DNA from: Sva-07 sp963715825
Lineage (GTDB): Bacteria > Actinomycetota > Acidimicrobiia > Acidimicrobiales > Ilumatobacteraceae
Reading direction: 5' to 3'
Assembly: GCA_963715825.1 (NCBI GenBank)
Contig: CAVQSI010000034.1
Location: 1 to 64,000 of the forward strand
Length of the DNA: 64,000 nt
Shown here: piece after piece, positions 34,017 through 41,658 of the stretch
Position numbering within the stretch: position 1 is the stretch's first letter
Layout: each line of letters opens with the position of its first letter
Translations under genes and position numbers: made by a program
Notes under the pieces: model-generated
Told to the model about the DNA's origin: nothing
Database searches by the model: none
The model's input: the letters and a program-made list of their open reading frames with translations, nothing else

Positions 34017-34985
34017 TCAGCTCACGCGGGCGAGGAGTTCGAGGAGGGCGGCGTTGAACTCGCTCGGACGTTCCTGCTGGGTCCAGTGGCCGGCGCCGTC
34101 GACGAGGCTCGAACCCCGGTACTCCGGCAGGTCGGCGTGCGTCTCGTCGATCGTGTCGAGGCGGGCGGCGATGACGCCGTCGAGCGTGCCGCCGATGAAC
34201 GCACACGGCACTGCCGGCGGCGCGAGGTCCTTGGTGAGCTCGTAGTCGGCGTCGAGGTTGCGGTACCAGCTCAACGGCCCGAAGAAGCCGCTGGCGCCGA
34301 ACTGCTCGGCGTAGATCGCAAGGTCGTCGGTGGTGAGCCATGACGGAACGCCGTCGGGCACCGTGGCGCCGCGCGTGATCGCATCGAGGAAGCCGGTGCC
34401 CTCGGCGGGCGGGAGCGGATCTGGTGGTGGACCGAACATCTCGCCCGAGCCACCCCACAGCGTGAGCCGCATCGTCTCGGCGACATCGGCCTCCAGCTCG
34501 GTCTCGGCGGGCCCGACCTCCTGGAAGTACAGGATGTAGAAGAACCGGTCGCCGAACAGCGCCCGGAACAGATCGGTGGGACGCGCCGGCCAGGGCGTGT
34601 ACGGCACGCTGACGTTGACGAGCCCGCGGACGCGCTCGGGATGCAGACGCGACAGGTCCCACACCACCATCGATCCCCAGTCGTGGCCGACGAACAGCGC
34701 GTCGGCGGCGCCGACGTCGTCGAGCAGGCCGACCAGGTCGGCAGCGAGGTGATCGGAGCGATAGGCCGCAACGTCGGTCGGTGCGGTTGACGTTCCGTAG
34801 CCGCGCTGATCGGGCACGAGGACGCGGTACCCGGCGGCGACGAGGGGTTCGATCTGGTGGCGCCAGGAGTGCGAGGTCTCGGGGAATCCGTGCACGAGCA
34901 CCACGACAGGATCGCCGTGCCTGCCGGCGTCGATCACGTCGAGTTCGACGCCGTTGGTGGTGATTCGGCGGCGCATGGAGGACAT
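34017..34985 (-). CDS. epoxide hydrolase (alpha/beta hydrolase)
   Basis: A 322-residue enzyme of the soluble epoxide hydrolase family. Oxyanion motif HGFPE (32-36), nucleophile Asp102 in FVGHDWGS, cap-domain tyrosines around residues 150-250 (YILYFQEVGPAE, WYRNLDADYE), and His300 in GAGHWTQQERP. Converts an epoxide to a diol via an ester intermediate. Two close ATGs exist (34985 and 34976); TACAGT 6 nt upstream of the first suggests leaderless use of it. Confidence 0.87.
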   Translation of the reverse strand: MSSMRRRITTNGVELDVIDAGRHGDPVVVLVHGFPETSHSWRHQIEPLVAAGYRVLVPDQRGYGTSTAPTDVAAYRSDHLAADLVGLLDDVGAADALFVGHDWGSMVVWDLSRLHPERVRGLVNVSVPYTPWPARPTDLFRALFGDRFFYILYFQEVGPAETELEADVAETMRLTLWGGSGEMFGPPPDPLPPAEGTGFLDAITRGATVPDGVPSWLTTDDLAIYAEQFGASGFFGPLSWYRNLDADYELTKDLAPPAVPCAFIGGTLDGVIAARLDTIDETHADLPEYRGSSLVDGAGHWTQQERPSEFNAALLELLARVS

Positions 34986-34991
34986 GGACCG

Positions 34992-34997
34992 ACTGTA
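34992..34997 (-). promoter_or_regulatory. -10 box of epoxide hydrolase
   Basis: TACAGT on the minus strand, 6 nt before ATG 34985. Confidence 0.45.
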
Positions 34998-35065
34998 GGA
35001 ACGTCCGCCCGCTGCGGCCGAGTCAGATGGAACCCAGCTTTCAGAGGACTTTCATGTCGGGTTCC

Positions 35066-35071
35066 TACTGT
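35066..35071 (+). promoter_or_regulatory. -10 box of the 35126 lipoprotein
   Basis: TACTGT, about 55 nt upstream of the ATG. Here the leader is long enough for the AAGGAG ribosome site at 35111-35116. Confidence 0.4.
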
Positions 35072-35125
35072 CTGGCACCTGAGGACCCTTCGATCCCAGC
35101 CAACACCAACAAGGAGCTACCCGCC

Positions 35126-35713
35126 ATGCCCACACCCGCCCGTCGCCTCGTCGCCTTCGCCGCCGCCGTCGGCCTCGCCCTCGTCGCCTGTGGAAGCGAT
35201 GATGCAGCGGAGCCCGCCGATGATTCGCCCGATGAAGCCGTTGACGAAGCGTCGGTTGCGACCGATCCGCCCGTCGACGACGAGTCCGGTGATGACGCCG
35301 AGTCCGGTGATGACGCCACCAGCGACGGTTCGACCGATGGCGGGGCGGGCGGACTCGAGAACTCGGGCAACGCGGTCGTCGTGTTCGACGACGTCACCTA
35401 CGAGTTCGCGCCGACCGGTGACCCCTTCTCGTGCTACGTCGCGGATTCCGTGGTGTCATTCGACGGATTCACCGATGCGGGAGACGTGTTGTTCCTCGAC
35501 TACGACCGTGACACGGGCGGCATCGTCAATGGGAGTGTTCAGACAGCCGACCCGGTGGAGGCGTGGTACTTCGGCGATGTCGTGGGCTCCGTCGAGGGTG
35601 CTGAGACGGTGATCTTGGTGGGCGACGGTGAGGTCAGTGTCACGGGCGAGATGACCTCATTGGTGCCCGGCACCGAACTGCGTGCCGCCACGGTCACGAT
35701 CACGTGCGACTGA
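35126..35713 (+). CDS. hypothetical lipoprotein
   Basis: A 195-residue protein with signal peptide and LALVACGSDD lipobox, a long Asp/Glu/Ser linker (about 25-80), then a compact beta domain of about 110 residues with two cysteines (PFSCYVADS and the terminal ITCD) that could be disulfide-bonded. Resembles in architecture the other small lipoproteins here; family not known. AAGGAG ribosome site 9 nt before ATG. Confidence 0.7.
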   Translation: MPTPARRLVAFAAAVGLALVACGSDDAAEPADDSPDEAVDEASVATDPPVDDESGDDAESGDDATSDGSTDGGAGGLENSGNAVVVFDDVTYEFAPTGDPFSCYVADSVVSFDGFTDAGDVLFLDYDRDTGGIVNGSVQTADPVEAWYFGDVVGSVEGAETVILVGDGEVSVTGEMTSLVPGTELRAATVTITCD

Positions 35714-35748
35714 CTGCGAACGGTCGGACCTGACGAGACGGATCGCGG

Positions 35749-36333
35749 TCAGCCGCGGGCGGTCGCGACCACCGCGGCCCAGCCGAGATCGTCGGCGGCC
35801 CAGAGCGCGTCGAATGCGGCATCGACGCCGTCGTGGAACCCGAACCGGTTGCGGTGGTTGTAGCGCCACCGCTGCTGGTTCGTCTCGACGCCCATCCGGG
35901 CGAGGCGCCCCGCGCAGTAGGTGTCCCACGCGGCGTTCTCCTCGAGCGACAACTCCAGGTCGTCGGGTGCGTCGGCGAAGTCGGCGCGCATGCGATCGTG
36001 AGCGCGCAGCAGGATCCGCCCGAGCGACTCACGAGCAGCCGTGGCGCTGAACGACGTCGGGTGCTTGCGGTCCTCCAGGGCACCGCTCTCGGCGTGCAGC
36101 GTGATCGTTGCGTCGGAGGAGGCTGCGTCGATCTCCTCGTAGACCTTCGCGAGCGGCGTGGTCTCGTCGACGACGACCTGGATCGGGTTGGCGATCTCGA
36201 GTTGCTCGGCGAGCTCCGCGACGATCGATGCGATCTCGGCAGCGTCGTACTTGACGAACGTGAACTCCGCTGGGCTGACGGTCACCTTCGCCGTCGAGGC
36301 GGGGGAGGCGGGAGAGGCGGGGCTCGCCGTCAC
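35749..36333 (-). CDS. hypothetical protein, third gene of ferritin-like operon
   Basis: A 194-residue protein starting with a Ser-Pro-Ala repeat (TASPASPASPAS), followed by an alpha/beta region (FTFVKYDAAEIASIVAELAEQLEI) and a C-terminal part rich in Trp, Asn and His (NQQRWRYNHRNRFGFHDG). I recognise no family. The GTG start is 1 bp past the stop of the ferritin-like gene, so expression is coupled. Confidence 0.6.
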   Translation of the reverse strand: MTASPASPASPASTAKVTVSPAEFTFVKYDAAEIASIVAELAEQLEIANPIQVVVDETTPLAKVYEEIDAASSDATITLHAESGALEDRKHPTSFSATAARESLGRILLRAHDRMRADFADAPDDLELSLEENAAWDTYCAGRLARMGVETNQQRWRYNHRNRFGFHDGVDAAFDALWAADDLGWAAVVATARG

Positions 36334-36334
36334 G

Positions 36335-37195
36335 TCAGGCGTCGGCGCCGATGCGCTCGCGGTACTTGCGCACCGCTTCCTTGCGCTCTTCGAGCGCCTC
36401 GGCATCCATCTGCGAGATCGTGTCGACCTCGTCGTCGGTGAATCCGGCGAGTTCACGGAAGCGCTTGGCGAGGCTGAACGAGCTCTCGGGGCTCTCGCCG
36501 CGGGCGCCGCCGAAGCTGAACAGCTTGTCGACGACCTGCTGGAATTCGAGTGCCTTGGTGCGACGTTCGGGGTCGTTGGCGGTGACCTTGCGCAGCCAGT
36601 CGGACCCCATCTTCACGTGGGTGACCTCGTCGGCGAGCATCCAGTCCTCGCAGAACTCGAGGTACGGGTCGCCGGCGACGTCGCCGAACTCCTTCATCTG
36701 GGTGAAGACGTCGATCGCCAGGCCTTCGAGCGCCCGGTTGACGCCGGCGAGTCGGAGGATCGGATCGTTCGAGCAGGCTGCTTCGAACAGCACGGTGTTC
36801 TCGGCGAACTCGCCGAGCTCGGTGCCCATCCAGTCGGACAGCTTCGCGCTGATCTCGACGTGGCGGGCCTCGTCCCACGCCTGGCGGGCCATGTCGAGCT
36901 TCAGCTCGAACGGGACGGTGTCGTTGGTGCCGTCGCCGGCGGCGAAGTCGTGGGCGGTGCGCCCGGCGCCTTCGAGCGCCTGGATCTCGCCGACCATGAT
37001 CCCGTGCATCAACCCGCGGGCAGCGTCGGACGCGTCATGGCGTTCCGGGGTGAGACGCTTGGTGGCGCCGCGACTCTTCGCGGACGACTCCTTGACGTCG
37101 ATCGCGGTGCGACCGTCCTTCATCCGTTCGGCCATGTTCGTCTGCACGAACCGCTCGTCACGAGCGAGGTCTTCTACCGGAAAGAACTGACGCAT
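36335..37195 (-). CDS. ferritin-like domain protein
   Basis: A 286-residue mostly helical protein. Candidate di-iron ligands sit in paired helix motifs: Glu in MVGEIQALEGAGRTAHDF, the DEARHVE motif (ARQAWDEARHVEISAKL), and Glu/His in WMLADEVTHVKMGSDWL. This E-x2-H pattern is that of ferritin-like or DUF455-type oxidases. The reaction is unknown. It overlaps the upstream gene by 1 bp (TGATG), pointing to a functional pair. Confidence 0.72.
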   Translation of the reverse strand: MRQFFPVEDLARDERFVQTNMAERMKDGRTAIDVKESSAKSRGATKRLTPERHDASDAARGLMHGIMVGEIQALEGAGRTAHDFAAGDGTNDTVPFELKLDMARQAWDEARHVEISAKLSDWMGTELGEFAENTVLFEAACSNDPILRLAGVNRALEGLAIDVFTQMKEFGDVAGDPYLEFCEDWMLADEVTHVKMGSDWLRKVTANDPERRTKALEFQQVVDKLFSFGGARGESPESSFSLAKRFRELAGFTDDEVDTISQMDAEALEERKEAVRKYRERIGADA

Positions 37196-37875
37196 CAGGC
37201 GCCCCCTTCAGTCGTTGCGGTGGTCGTCATGTTAGCGGTGCCGATGCTGTCGGGCCCGGTGATGCCGCCGGCCTCCACCATGATCGCCTCGAGCGCCGCT
37301 TGGTGTTCGGCGGCGCGGCGGACGTGGTCGGGTGTGGTGATCAGCGACTGCAGCAGCATCTCGCCGTCGCGCCAGTCGTCGAACTCGTCCTGGAGGATGA
37401 AGTTGATCGACCGGATGGTGGGTGCGTCGGTGATCTCGCTCGTGTTGTTGCGGTGGTACGTGTACGCCGCGATGAACCGCGGAATCAGCACCCGGTAGAC
37501 GCCGACCAGCTTCTCGATCGTCAGCTCGGGCGCTTCGGGCTCGGTCATCGCCTCGATGAAGCGCTCCATGGCGTCGTTCGCCGGCACGGTGAGGCGCTCG
37601 GGCTTCATCTCGCGCAGTTCGGGGAGCCGCTTGTGCCAGAGGTCGGCGTGCCAGGCGTGGTGGTAGCAGTGCGTGCCGAGGCGCATCTTCACGTCGAGTT
37701 CGGGCACGGTGGCGACCCAGCCGCCGAGCGCCTCGAACAGCTTCATCTCGGTCCACTTGTAGTTGCCGACCCGGCGAGCGGTCTCGTCGACGCTGAACGA
37801 GCCCGGGATGTCCCGCCGGTCCCAGGGCGCGAACGGTGGCCGTGCTGTCGACTCGATCTGGGTCGTGTCCGTCAT
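37195..37875 (-). CDS. putative ferritin-like/helical protein
   Basis: A 226-residue helical protein with His-rich LGTHCYHHAWHADLWHKR and acidic residues upstream (KWTEMKLFEALGG), plus FILQDEFDDWRDGEMLLQS, which could build a second di-iron-type four-helix bundle. Not firmly assigned. First gene of a three-gene operon; ATG at 37875 preceded by TAGCGT, 7 nt upstream. A longer in-frame start at 37950 runs through that promoter and is rejected. Confidence 0.62.
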   Translation of the reverse strand: MTDTTQIESTARPPFAPWDRRDIPGSFSVDETARRVGNYKWTEMKLFEALGGWVATVPELDVKMRLGTHCYHHAWHADLWHKRLPELREMKPERLTVPANDAMERFIEAMTEPEAPELTIEKLVGVYRVLIPRFIAAYTYHRNNTSEITDAPTIRSINFILQDEFDDWRDGEMLLQSLITTPDHVRRAAEHQAALEAIMVEAGGITGPDSIGTANMTTTATTEGGA

Positions 37876-37882
37876 CGGCCCG

Positions 37883-37888
37883 ACGCTA
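37883..37888 (-). promoter_or_regulatory. -10 box of the ferritin-like operon
   Basis: TAGCGT on the minus strand, 7 nt before ATG 37875. Confidence 0.5.
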
Positions 37889-37920
37889 ACGAACCCGTCC
37901 GTGCCCCCTCCGACCGGAGC

Positions 37921-37965
37921 CGCGATGAGCCTGAGGGGCGCCCGCGCCACCCTTCGCTCATCGCG
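37921..37965 (+). repeat. 45-bp hairpin repeat, family A, pair 3 copy 1
   Basis: CGCGATGAGC...GCTCATCGCG with interior CTGAGGGGCGCCCGCGCCAC. Lies upstream of the ferritin-like operon promoter and downstream of the ABC1 kinase. Confidence 0.85.
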
Positions 37966-37982
37966 GTGGGAGTGCCGTGGTT

Positions 37983-38027
37983 CGCGATGAGCTTGAGGGG
38001 CGCCCGCGCCACCCTTCGCTCATCGCG
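37983..38027 (+). repeat. 45-bp hairpin repeat, family A, pair 3 copy 2
   Basis: One base different from copy 1, 62 bp away. Each copy of this pair is followed by GGTGGGA, so flanking bases may have been duplicated too. 22 bp past the stop of the ABC1 kinase gene. Confidence 0.85.
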
Positions 38028-38049
38028 GTGGGATCGGTGCCGGCAGGGG

Positions 38050-39498
38050 TCAGTGGATGGGGCGGCCGGCGGCCCAGGCGGCTTCGGCGGCGCCGAGGTC
38101 GGTGGCCGGCTCGCCGTCGGCGATGTACTCGAGCAGCATGCCGCGCCACGGGCCGGTCGCTTCGAGCTTGCCGAGGATCGCACTGACGCCCCACACCACC
38201 CGGTCGAGGATCACGAAGCTCGGCGGCATGTTGAGCTGCTCGATCACCGGTGCGTGCGGACCCTGGACGTCGAAGATCTTGGCGATCGTGTCACGCATCC
38301 AGTCGCGGGTGAACGTGAACTCGTCGGTGAGGTACGGGATGTAGGGGCTCGACACGTAGTCGTACACCAGCGCCGGATCGAGGCCATGGCCCGTCGGCAG
38401 GAAGCCGGAGTTCACCATCTCTCGAACCAGCAGCTCGGGGTCACGCTCGACGATGATCGCATCGACGGTCGGCCGCAGCGACTCCCACTCGCCCGGTGAC
38501 CAGCGCTTGACGAGGCCGTAGTCGAGGAACGTGACGCTGCCGTCGTGGTGGAACTTGTAGTTGCCGGGATGCGGGTCGCCGTTGAAGATGCCGTGGCGCA
38601 TGATGGCGCCCTGCGCGAACCGCCAGATCACCTCGCCAGCGCGTTGCTTGGTCTCGTACGACTCGGTGGTGCGGAACTGATCGAACGTCATGCCGTCGAT
38701 CCACTCGGTGGTCAGTACCCGCCCGCTGCTCAGCTCGGGCACCAACTTGGGGATCCGCACCCACGGGTGTCCCTGGAACCGAGACTCGAACTCGGCGAGG
38801 TTGCCCGCCTCGATCGAGTAGTCGAGCTCCTCGCGCATCCGCTCGCGCAGCTCGTCGACCAAGCCCTTCGCGTCGAGGCCCTTGAGCATCATCGACGAGA
38901 ACATCGCGTACATCACCTCGGCGGCGTCGAGGTCGCTCTCGATCGCCTCGTGAACGCCGGGGTACTGCACCTTGACCGCAACGTCGCGCCCGTCGTGGGT
39001 GATCGCCCGGTGGACCTGGCCGATCGACGCAGCGGCCACCGGCATGTCGGCCCAGTCGAGGAAGAGCTTCTCGGGTGGTTTGCCGAAGTCGCCCTTGACC
39101 ACGTTGGCCGCGAGCGTCGGCGCCATCGGGGCGGCGTCGGCCTGCAGCGTCGCGAGCGCCTCCTGGGCCTCGTCGGGCAGCGCCTCGAAGATGAACGAGA
39201 TCAACTGTCCCGCCTTCATCAGCACGCCCTTCATCTCGCCGAGTTCCTTGGCGACGTCCTCGGCGGTACGGATCGCGAACTGTTCGTCGAGCTGGGCACG
39301 TCGCTCCTCGGCCGAGCCGATGCCGCGCACGCGCGACACGGCGAAACGCGCCGAGTTCCGTGCCGACAGCTTCCACACCCGCGCGGACCGGTTGAACCGG
39401 CTGGTGAGCGGCGATTCCTTGGCCTTCTGCGCCGCGGCGGCGAGCCCGGCGGCGAGCGCCACGATCGATGCGAGCCCGGCGACCGCTTTCTTCTGCAT
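38050..39498 (-). CDS. ABC1/AarF/UbiB family atypical kinase
   Basis: A 482-residue protein with an N-terminal hydrophobic segment (about 4-24) and the UbiB-family core: KxGQ motif in GVLMKAGQLISF, Ala-rich loop PVAAASIGQVHRA, catalytic lysine in VAVKVQYPG, EELDYSIEAGNLAEF, and the DFG/catalytic region NGDPHPGNYKFHHDGSVTFLDYGLV. These proteins are ATPases or kinases linked to lipid and quinone metabolism. ATG overlaps the stop of the DksA-like gene (TGATG). Confidence 0.88.
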   Translation of the reverse strand: MQKKAVAGLASIVALAAGLAAAAQKAKESPLTSRFNRSARVWKLSARNSARFAVSRVRGIGSAEERRAQLDEQFAIRTAEDVAKELGEMKGVLMKAGQLISFIFEALPDEAQEALATLQADAAPMAPTLAANVVKGDFGKPPEKLFLDWADMPVAAASIGQVHRAITHDGRDVAVKVQYPGVHEAIESDLDAAEVMYAMFSSMMLKGLDAKGLVDELRERMREELDYSIEAGNLAEFESRFQGHPWVRIPKLVPELSSGRVLTTEWIDGMTFDQFRTTESYETKQRAGEVIWRFAQGAIMRHGIFNGDPHPGNYKFHHDGSVTFLDYGLVKRWSPGEWESLRPTVDAIIVERDPELLVREMVNSGFLPTGHGLDPALVYDYVSSPYIPYLTDEFTFTRDWMRDTIAKIFDVQGPHAPVIEQLNMPPSFVILDRVVWGVSAILGKLEATGPWRGMLLEYIADGEPATDLGAAEAAWAAGRPIH

Positions 39499-39731
39499 CA
39501 CGCCCGCCGTGCGGTCGGGTCGTCGACGAGGACGTGTTCGGGAATCGGCTCGCCGGTGACCTCGTCGGTCCAGTACGTGCCGTCCGACAGTCGTTCGAGT
39601 GCCCGCTCGACGGCGGCGAGATCGCGTTCGACTGCGTCCAGGTCGACTGAGACCTCGCTGGGTGTCGGCGTACGAGATGTGTCTGACACATCGTCGACGC
39701 CGCTGGTGTCGTTCGAGTCGGTGTCGGCCAC
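39498..39731 (-). CDS. DksA/TraR-like protein lacking zinc cysteines
   Basis: A 77-residue protein. The C-terminal half, DAVERDLAAVERALERLSDGTYWTDEVTGEPIPEHVLVDDP, has the form of the DksA/TraR C4 segment (G-T-Y-G-x-C-x-x-C-G-x-x-I) but every cysteine is replaced. N-terminus acidic and probably disordered. GTG at 39731 is taken because TAGCGT lies 7 nt upstream; a longer in-frame version to 39809 is possible. It overlaps ABC1 by 1 bp. Confidence 0.6.
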   Translation of the reverse strand: MADTDSNDTSGVDDVSDTSRTPTPSEVSVDLDAVERDLAAVERALERLSDGTYWTDEVTGEPIPEHVLVDDPTARRA

Positions 39732-39738
39732 GGCAGCG

Positions 39739-39744
39739 ACGCTA
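39739..39744 (-). promoter_or_regulatory. -10 box of the DksA-like/ABC1 operon
   Basis: TAGCGT on the minus strand, 7 nt before the GTG at 39731. Confidence 0.45.
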
Positions 39745-39822
39745 CCTCGCAGGGGGTGTGCGGCGCAGGTGAACAGCGATTGAACTCGGCCCGAGAGATC
39801 GCGTCGCACGGACGGGCTGCAA

Positions 39823-39828
39823 TAGGGT
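39823..39828 (+). promoter_or_regulatory. -10 box of the sugar ABC operon
   Basis: TAGGGT, 7 nt before the GTG at 39836. Confidence 0.5.
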
Positions 39829-39835
39829 TCGGCTC

Positions 39836-40756
39836 GTGGCCGCAGACCGCCGTCGACGTTCTCGGTTGGGTGACCTCCCGCTCGCGCTCGCCATGCTGGC
39901 GCCCTCGGCGATCATCCTGGGGGTCTTCGTGCTCTACCCGCTCGGTCGGGCGGTGTGGCTCGGCCAGCAGCGCTGCGACAACTTCGGCAACAACTGTGTG
40001 TCGCAGGGCTTCGGCCAGTACGTCGACCTGTTCCGCAGCACCGAGTTCCAGAACGCGCTCGAGGTCACCATCCGCTTCGCGCTGATCACCGTGCCGGCCG
40101 GTGTGATCCTCGGCGTCGGGCTCGCCGTGCTGGCCGACAAGTACCTGCGTGGCATCGGTGCCTTCCGCGGGATCTTCTCCTCGACGGTCGCCACCTCGGT
40201 GGCCGTGGCGAGCCTGATGTGGCTGTTCCTGCTGCAGCCGTCGGTCGGAGCGCTCGCCAACATCGGGTGGTTCAACTCGCTGTTCCCGTCGGTCAAGAGC
40301 CCCGGCTGGCTCCAGGACCCCGACACTGCGCTGTGGGCCGTCAGCGCGTCGAGCGTCTGGGCCAACCTCGGTTTCACGTTCATCCTGGTGACCGCCGGTC
40401 TGCAATCGATCCCCCGCGACCTCCACGAAGCCGCGGCGGTCGACGGTGCCGGCGGCATCCGCCGCTTCTGGTCGATCACGTTCCCGATGCTCGGCCCGAC
40501 GCTGCTGTTCGTGGTGATCGTGTCGTCGACCCGGGCGTTCCAGGCCTACGGCGAGATCGACCTGCTCACCGGAGGCGGCCCGCAGCCGACCAACCCCACC
40601 ACCACCATCCCGTACTTCATCTACGGGCAGAACTCTCCGATCCGCAACGACACCGGGCTGCAGGCCGGGTCGGCGGTGCTGCTGTTCGTGCTGCTGCTCG
40701 TGCTGTCGGGCCTGCAGCTCGCCGGCATCGGACGACGGGTGCACTATGGCGACTGA
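39836..40756 (+). CDS. sugar ABC transporter permease (MalF/UgpA-like)
   Basis: A 306-residue inner-membrane permease with six predicted helices. The EAA loop that docks the ATPase reads EAAAVDGAGGIRRFWSITFPML. Together with the second permease it forms the channel of a CUT1-type sugar or glycerol-phosphate importer. GTG start, apparent leaderless. It overlaps the next gene by 11 bp. Confidence 0.9.
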   Translation: MAADRRRRSRLGDLPLALAMLAPSAIILGVFVLYPLGRAVWLGQQRCDNFGNNCVSQGFGQYVDLFRSTEFQNALEVTIRFALITVPAGVILGVGLAVLADKYLRGIGAFRGIFSSTVATSVAVASLMWLFLLQPSVGALANIGWFNSLFPSVKSPGWLQDPDTALWAVSASSVWANLGFTFILVTAGLQSIPRDLHEAAAVDGAGGIRRFWSITFPMLGPTLLFVVIVSSTRAFQAYGEIDLLTGGGPQPTNPTTTIPYFIYGQNSPIRNDTGLQAGSAVLLFVLLLVLSGLQLAGIGRRVHYGD

Positions 40757-41654
40757 ACTCACCGACGACCTGACGATGCCGGTGCCCGGCGAACTGGCGC
40801 GAGCCGCTCGGCGTCGGCGTCCGATGCGGTCCTTCGACGAACCGACCGGAGCCGGGCGAGTCGGCCGATACGTGCTGCTGGGCATCGTGACGTTCCTGGT
40901 GCTGTTCCCGATCTACACGACGGTGGTCGCGGCGTTGAAGCCCGGCAGCGAGGTCCTCAAGAACCCGCTCGTGCCCACCACGGTGACCTTCGACGTCCTG
41001 ATCGAGGCCTGGAACGAGGGCCGCCTCGGCCGGTACCTGTTCAATTCGTTCGTCGTCGCGATCATCGTCACTGTCGCCCAGGTGATCACCTCCGTGCTCG
41101 CCGCCTACACGTTCGCGATCCTCGAGTTCCCCGGCAAACGCCTCGCGTTCCTGCTGTTCGTCGCCACCCTGCTGGTCCCCGCCGAGGCCACCCTCGTCGT
41201 CAACCTCGACACCGTCGACGGCCTGGGCTGGCTCAACACCTACCAGGGTCTCGCCGTGCCGTTCCTCGCCACCGCGTTCGGCATCTTCCTGCTCCGACAG
41301 GTGTTCATGACCCTGCCGCGCGACCTGCGTGACGCCGCCGCGATCGACGGGGTGGGCCACCTGGGATTCCTCCGCCACGTCGCCGTGCCGCTCGTTCGCC
41401 CCACGATCGGGGCGCTCGCCCTGTTCAGCTTCCTCGGCACCTGGAACCAGTACCTGTGGCCGAACCTGGTGATCAACGAAGCCGACATGAACACCGTGCA
41501 GAGCGGCCTCCGCCTGCTCAGCAGGTCGAGTCTGTCCGAACCCAACCTCGTGATGGCCGGCACCGTGATCGCCGCCGTGCCGATCTTCATCGCGCTCTTC
41601 GTGTTCCAACGTCAACTCGTCCGCGGCCTCACCGCGGGCGCCGTGAAAGGATGA
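40746..41654 (+). CDS. sugar ABC transporter permease (MalG/UgpE-like)
   Basis: A 302-residue permease with a cytosolic N-terminal tail (1-40) and six helices. EAA loop: DLRDAAAIDGVGHLGFLRHVAVPLVRP. Second half of the CUT1 channel. The substrate-binding gene starts 4 bp after its stop. No ATP-binding gene lies near, so a shared MsmK/UgpC-like ATPase encoded elsewhere is expected. Confidence 0.9.
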   Translation: MATELTDDLTMPVPGELARAARRRRPMRSFDEPTGAGRVGRYVLLGIVTFLVLFPIYTTVVAALKPGSEVLKNPLVPTTVTFDVLIEAWNEGRLGRYLFNSFVVAIIVTVAQVITSVLAAYTFAILEFPGKRLAFLLFVATLLVPAEATLVVNLDTVDGLGWLNTYQGLAVPFLATAFGIFLLRQVFMTLPRDLRDAAAIDGVGHLGFLRHVAVPLVRPTIGALALFSFLGTWNQYLWPNLVINEADMNTVQSGLRLLSRSSLSEPNLVMAGTVIAAVPIFIALFVFQRQLVRGLTAGAVKG

Positions 41655-41658
41655 CCTG

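Noticed and set aside
38441..40885. Long minus-strand frame (814 codons) across ABC1 and the permease
   Set aside because: It is out of frame in the ABC1 gene and antisense to the permease; low-complexity Arg/Glu/Gly composition.
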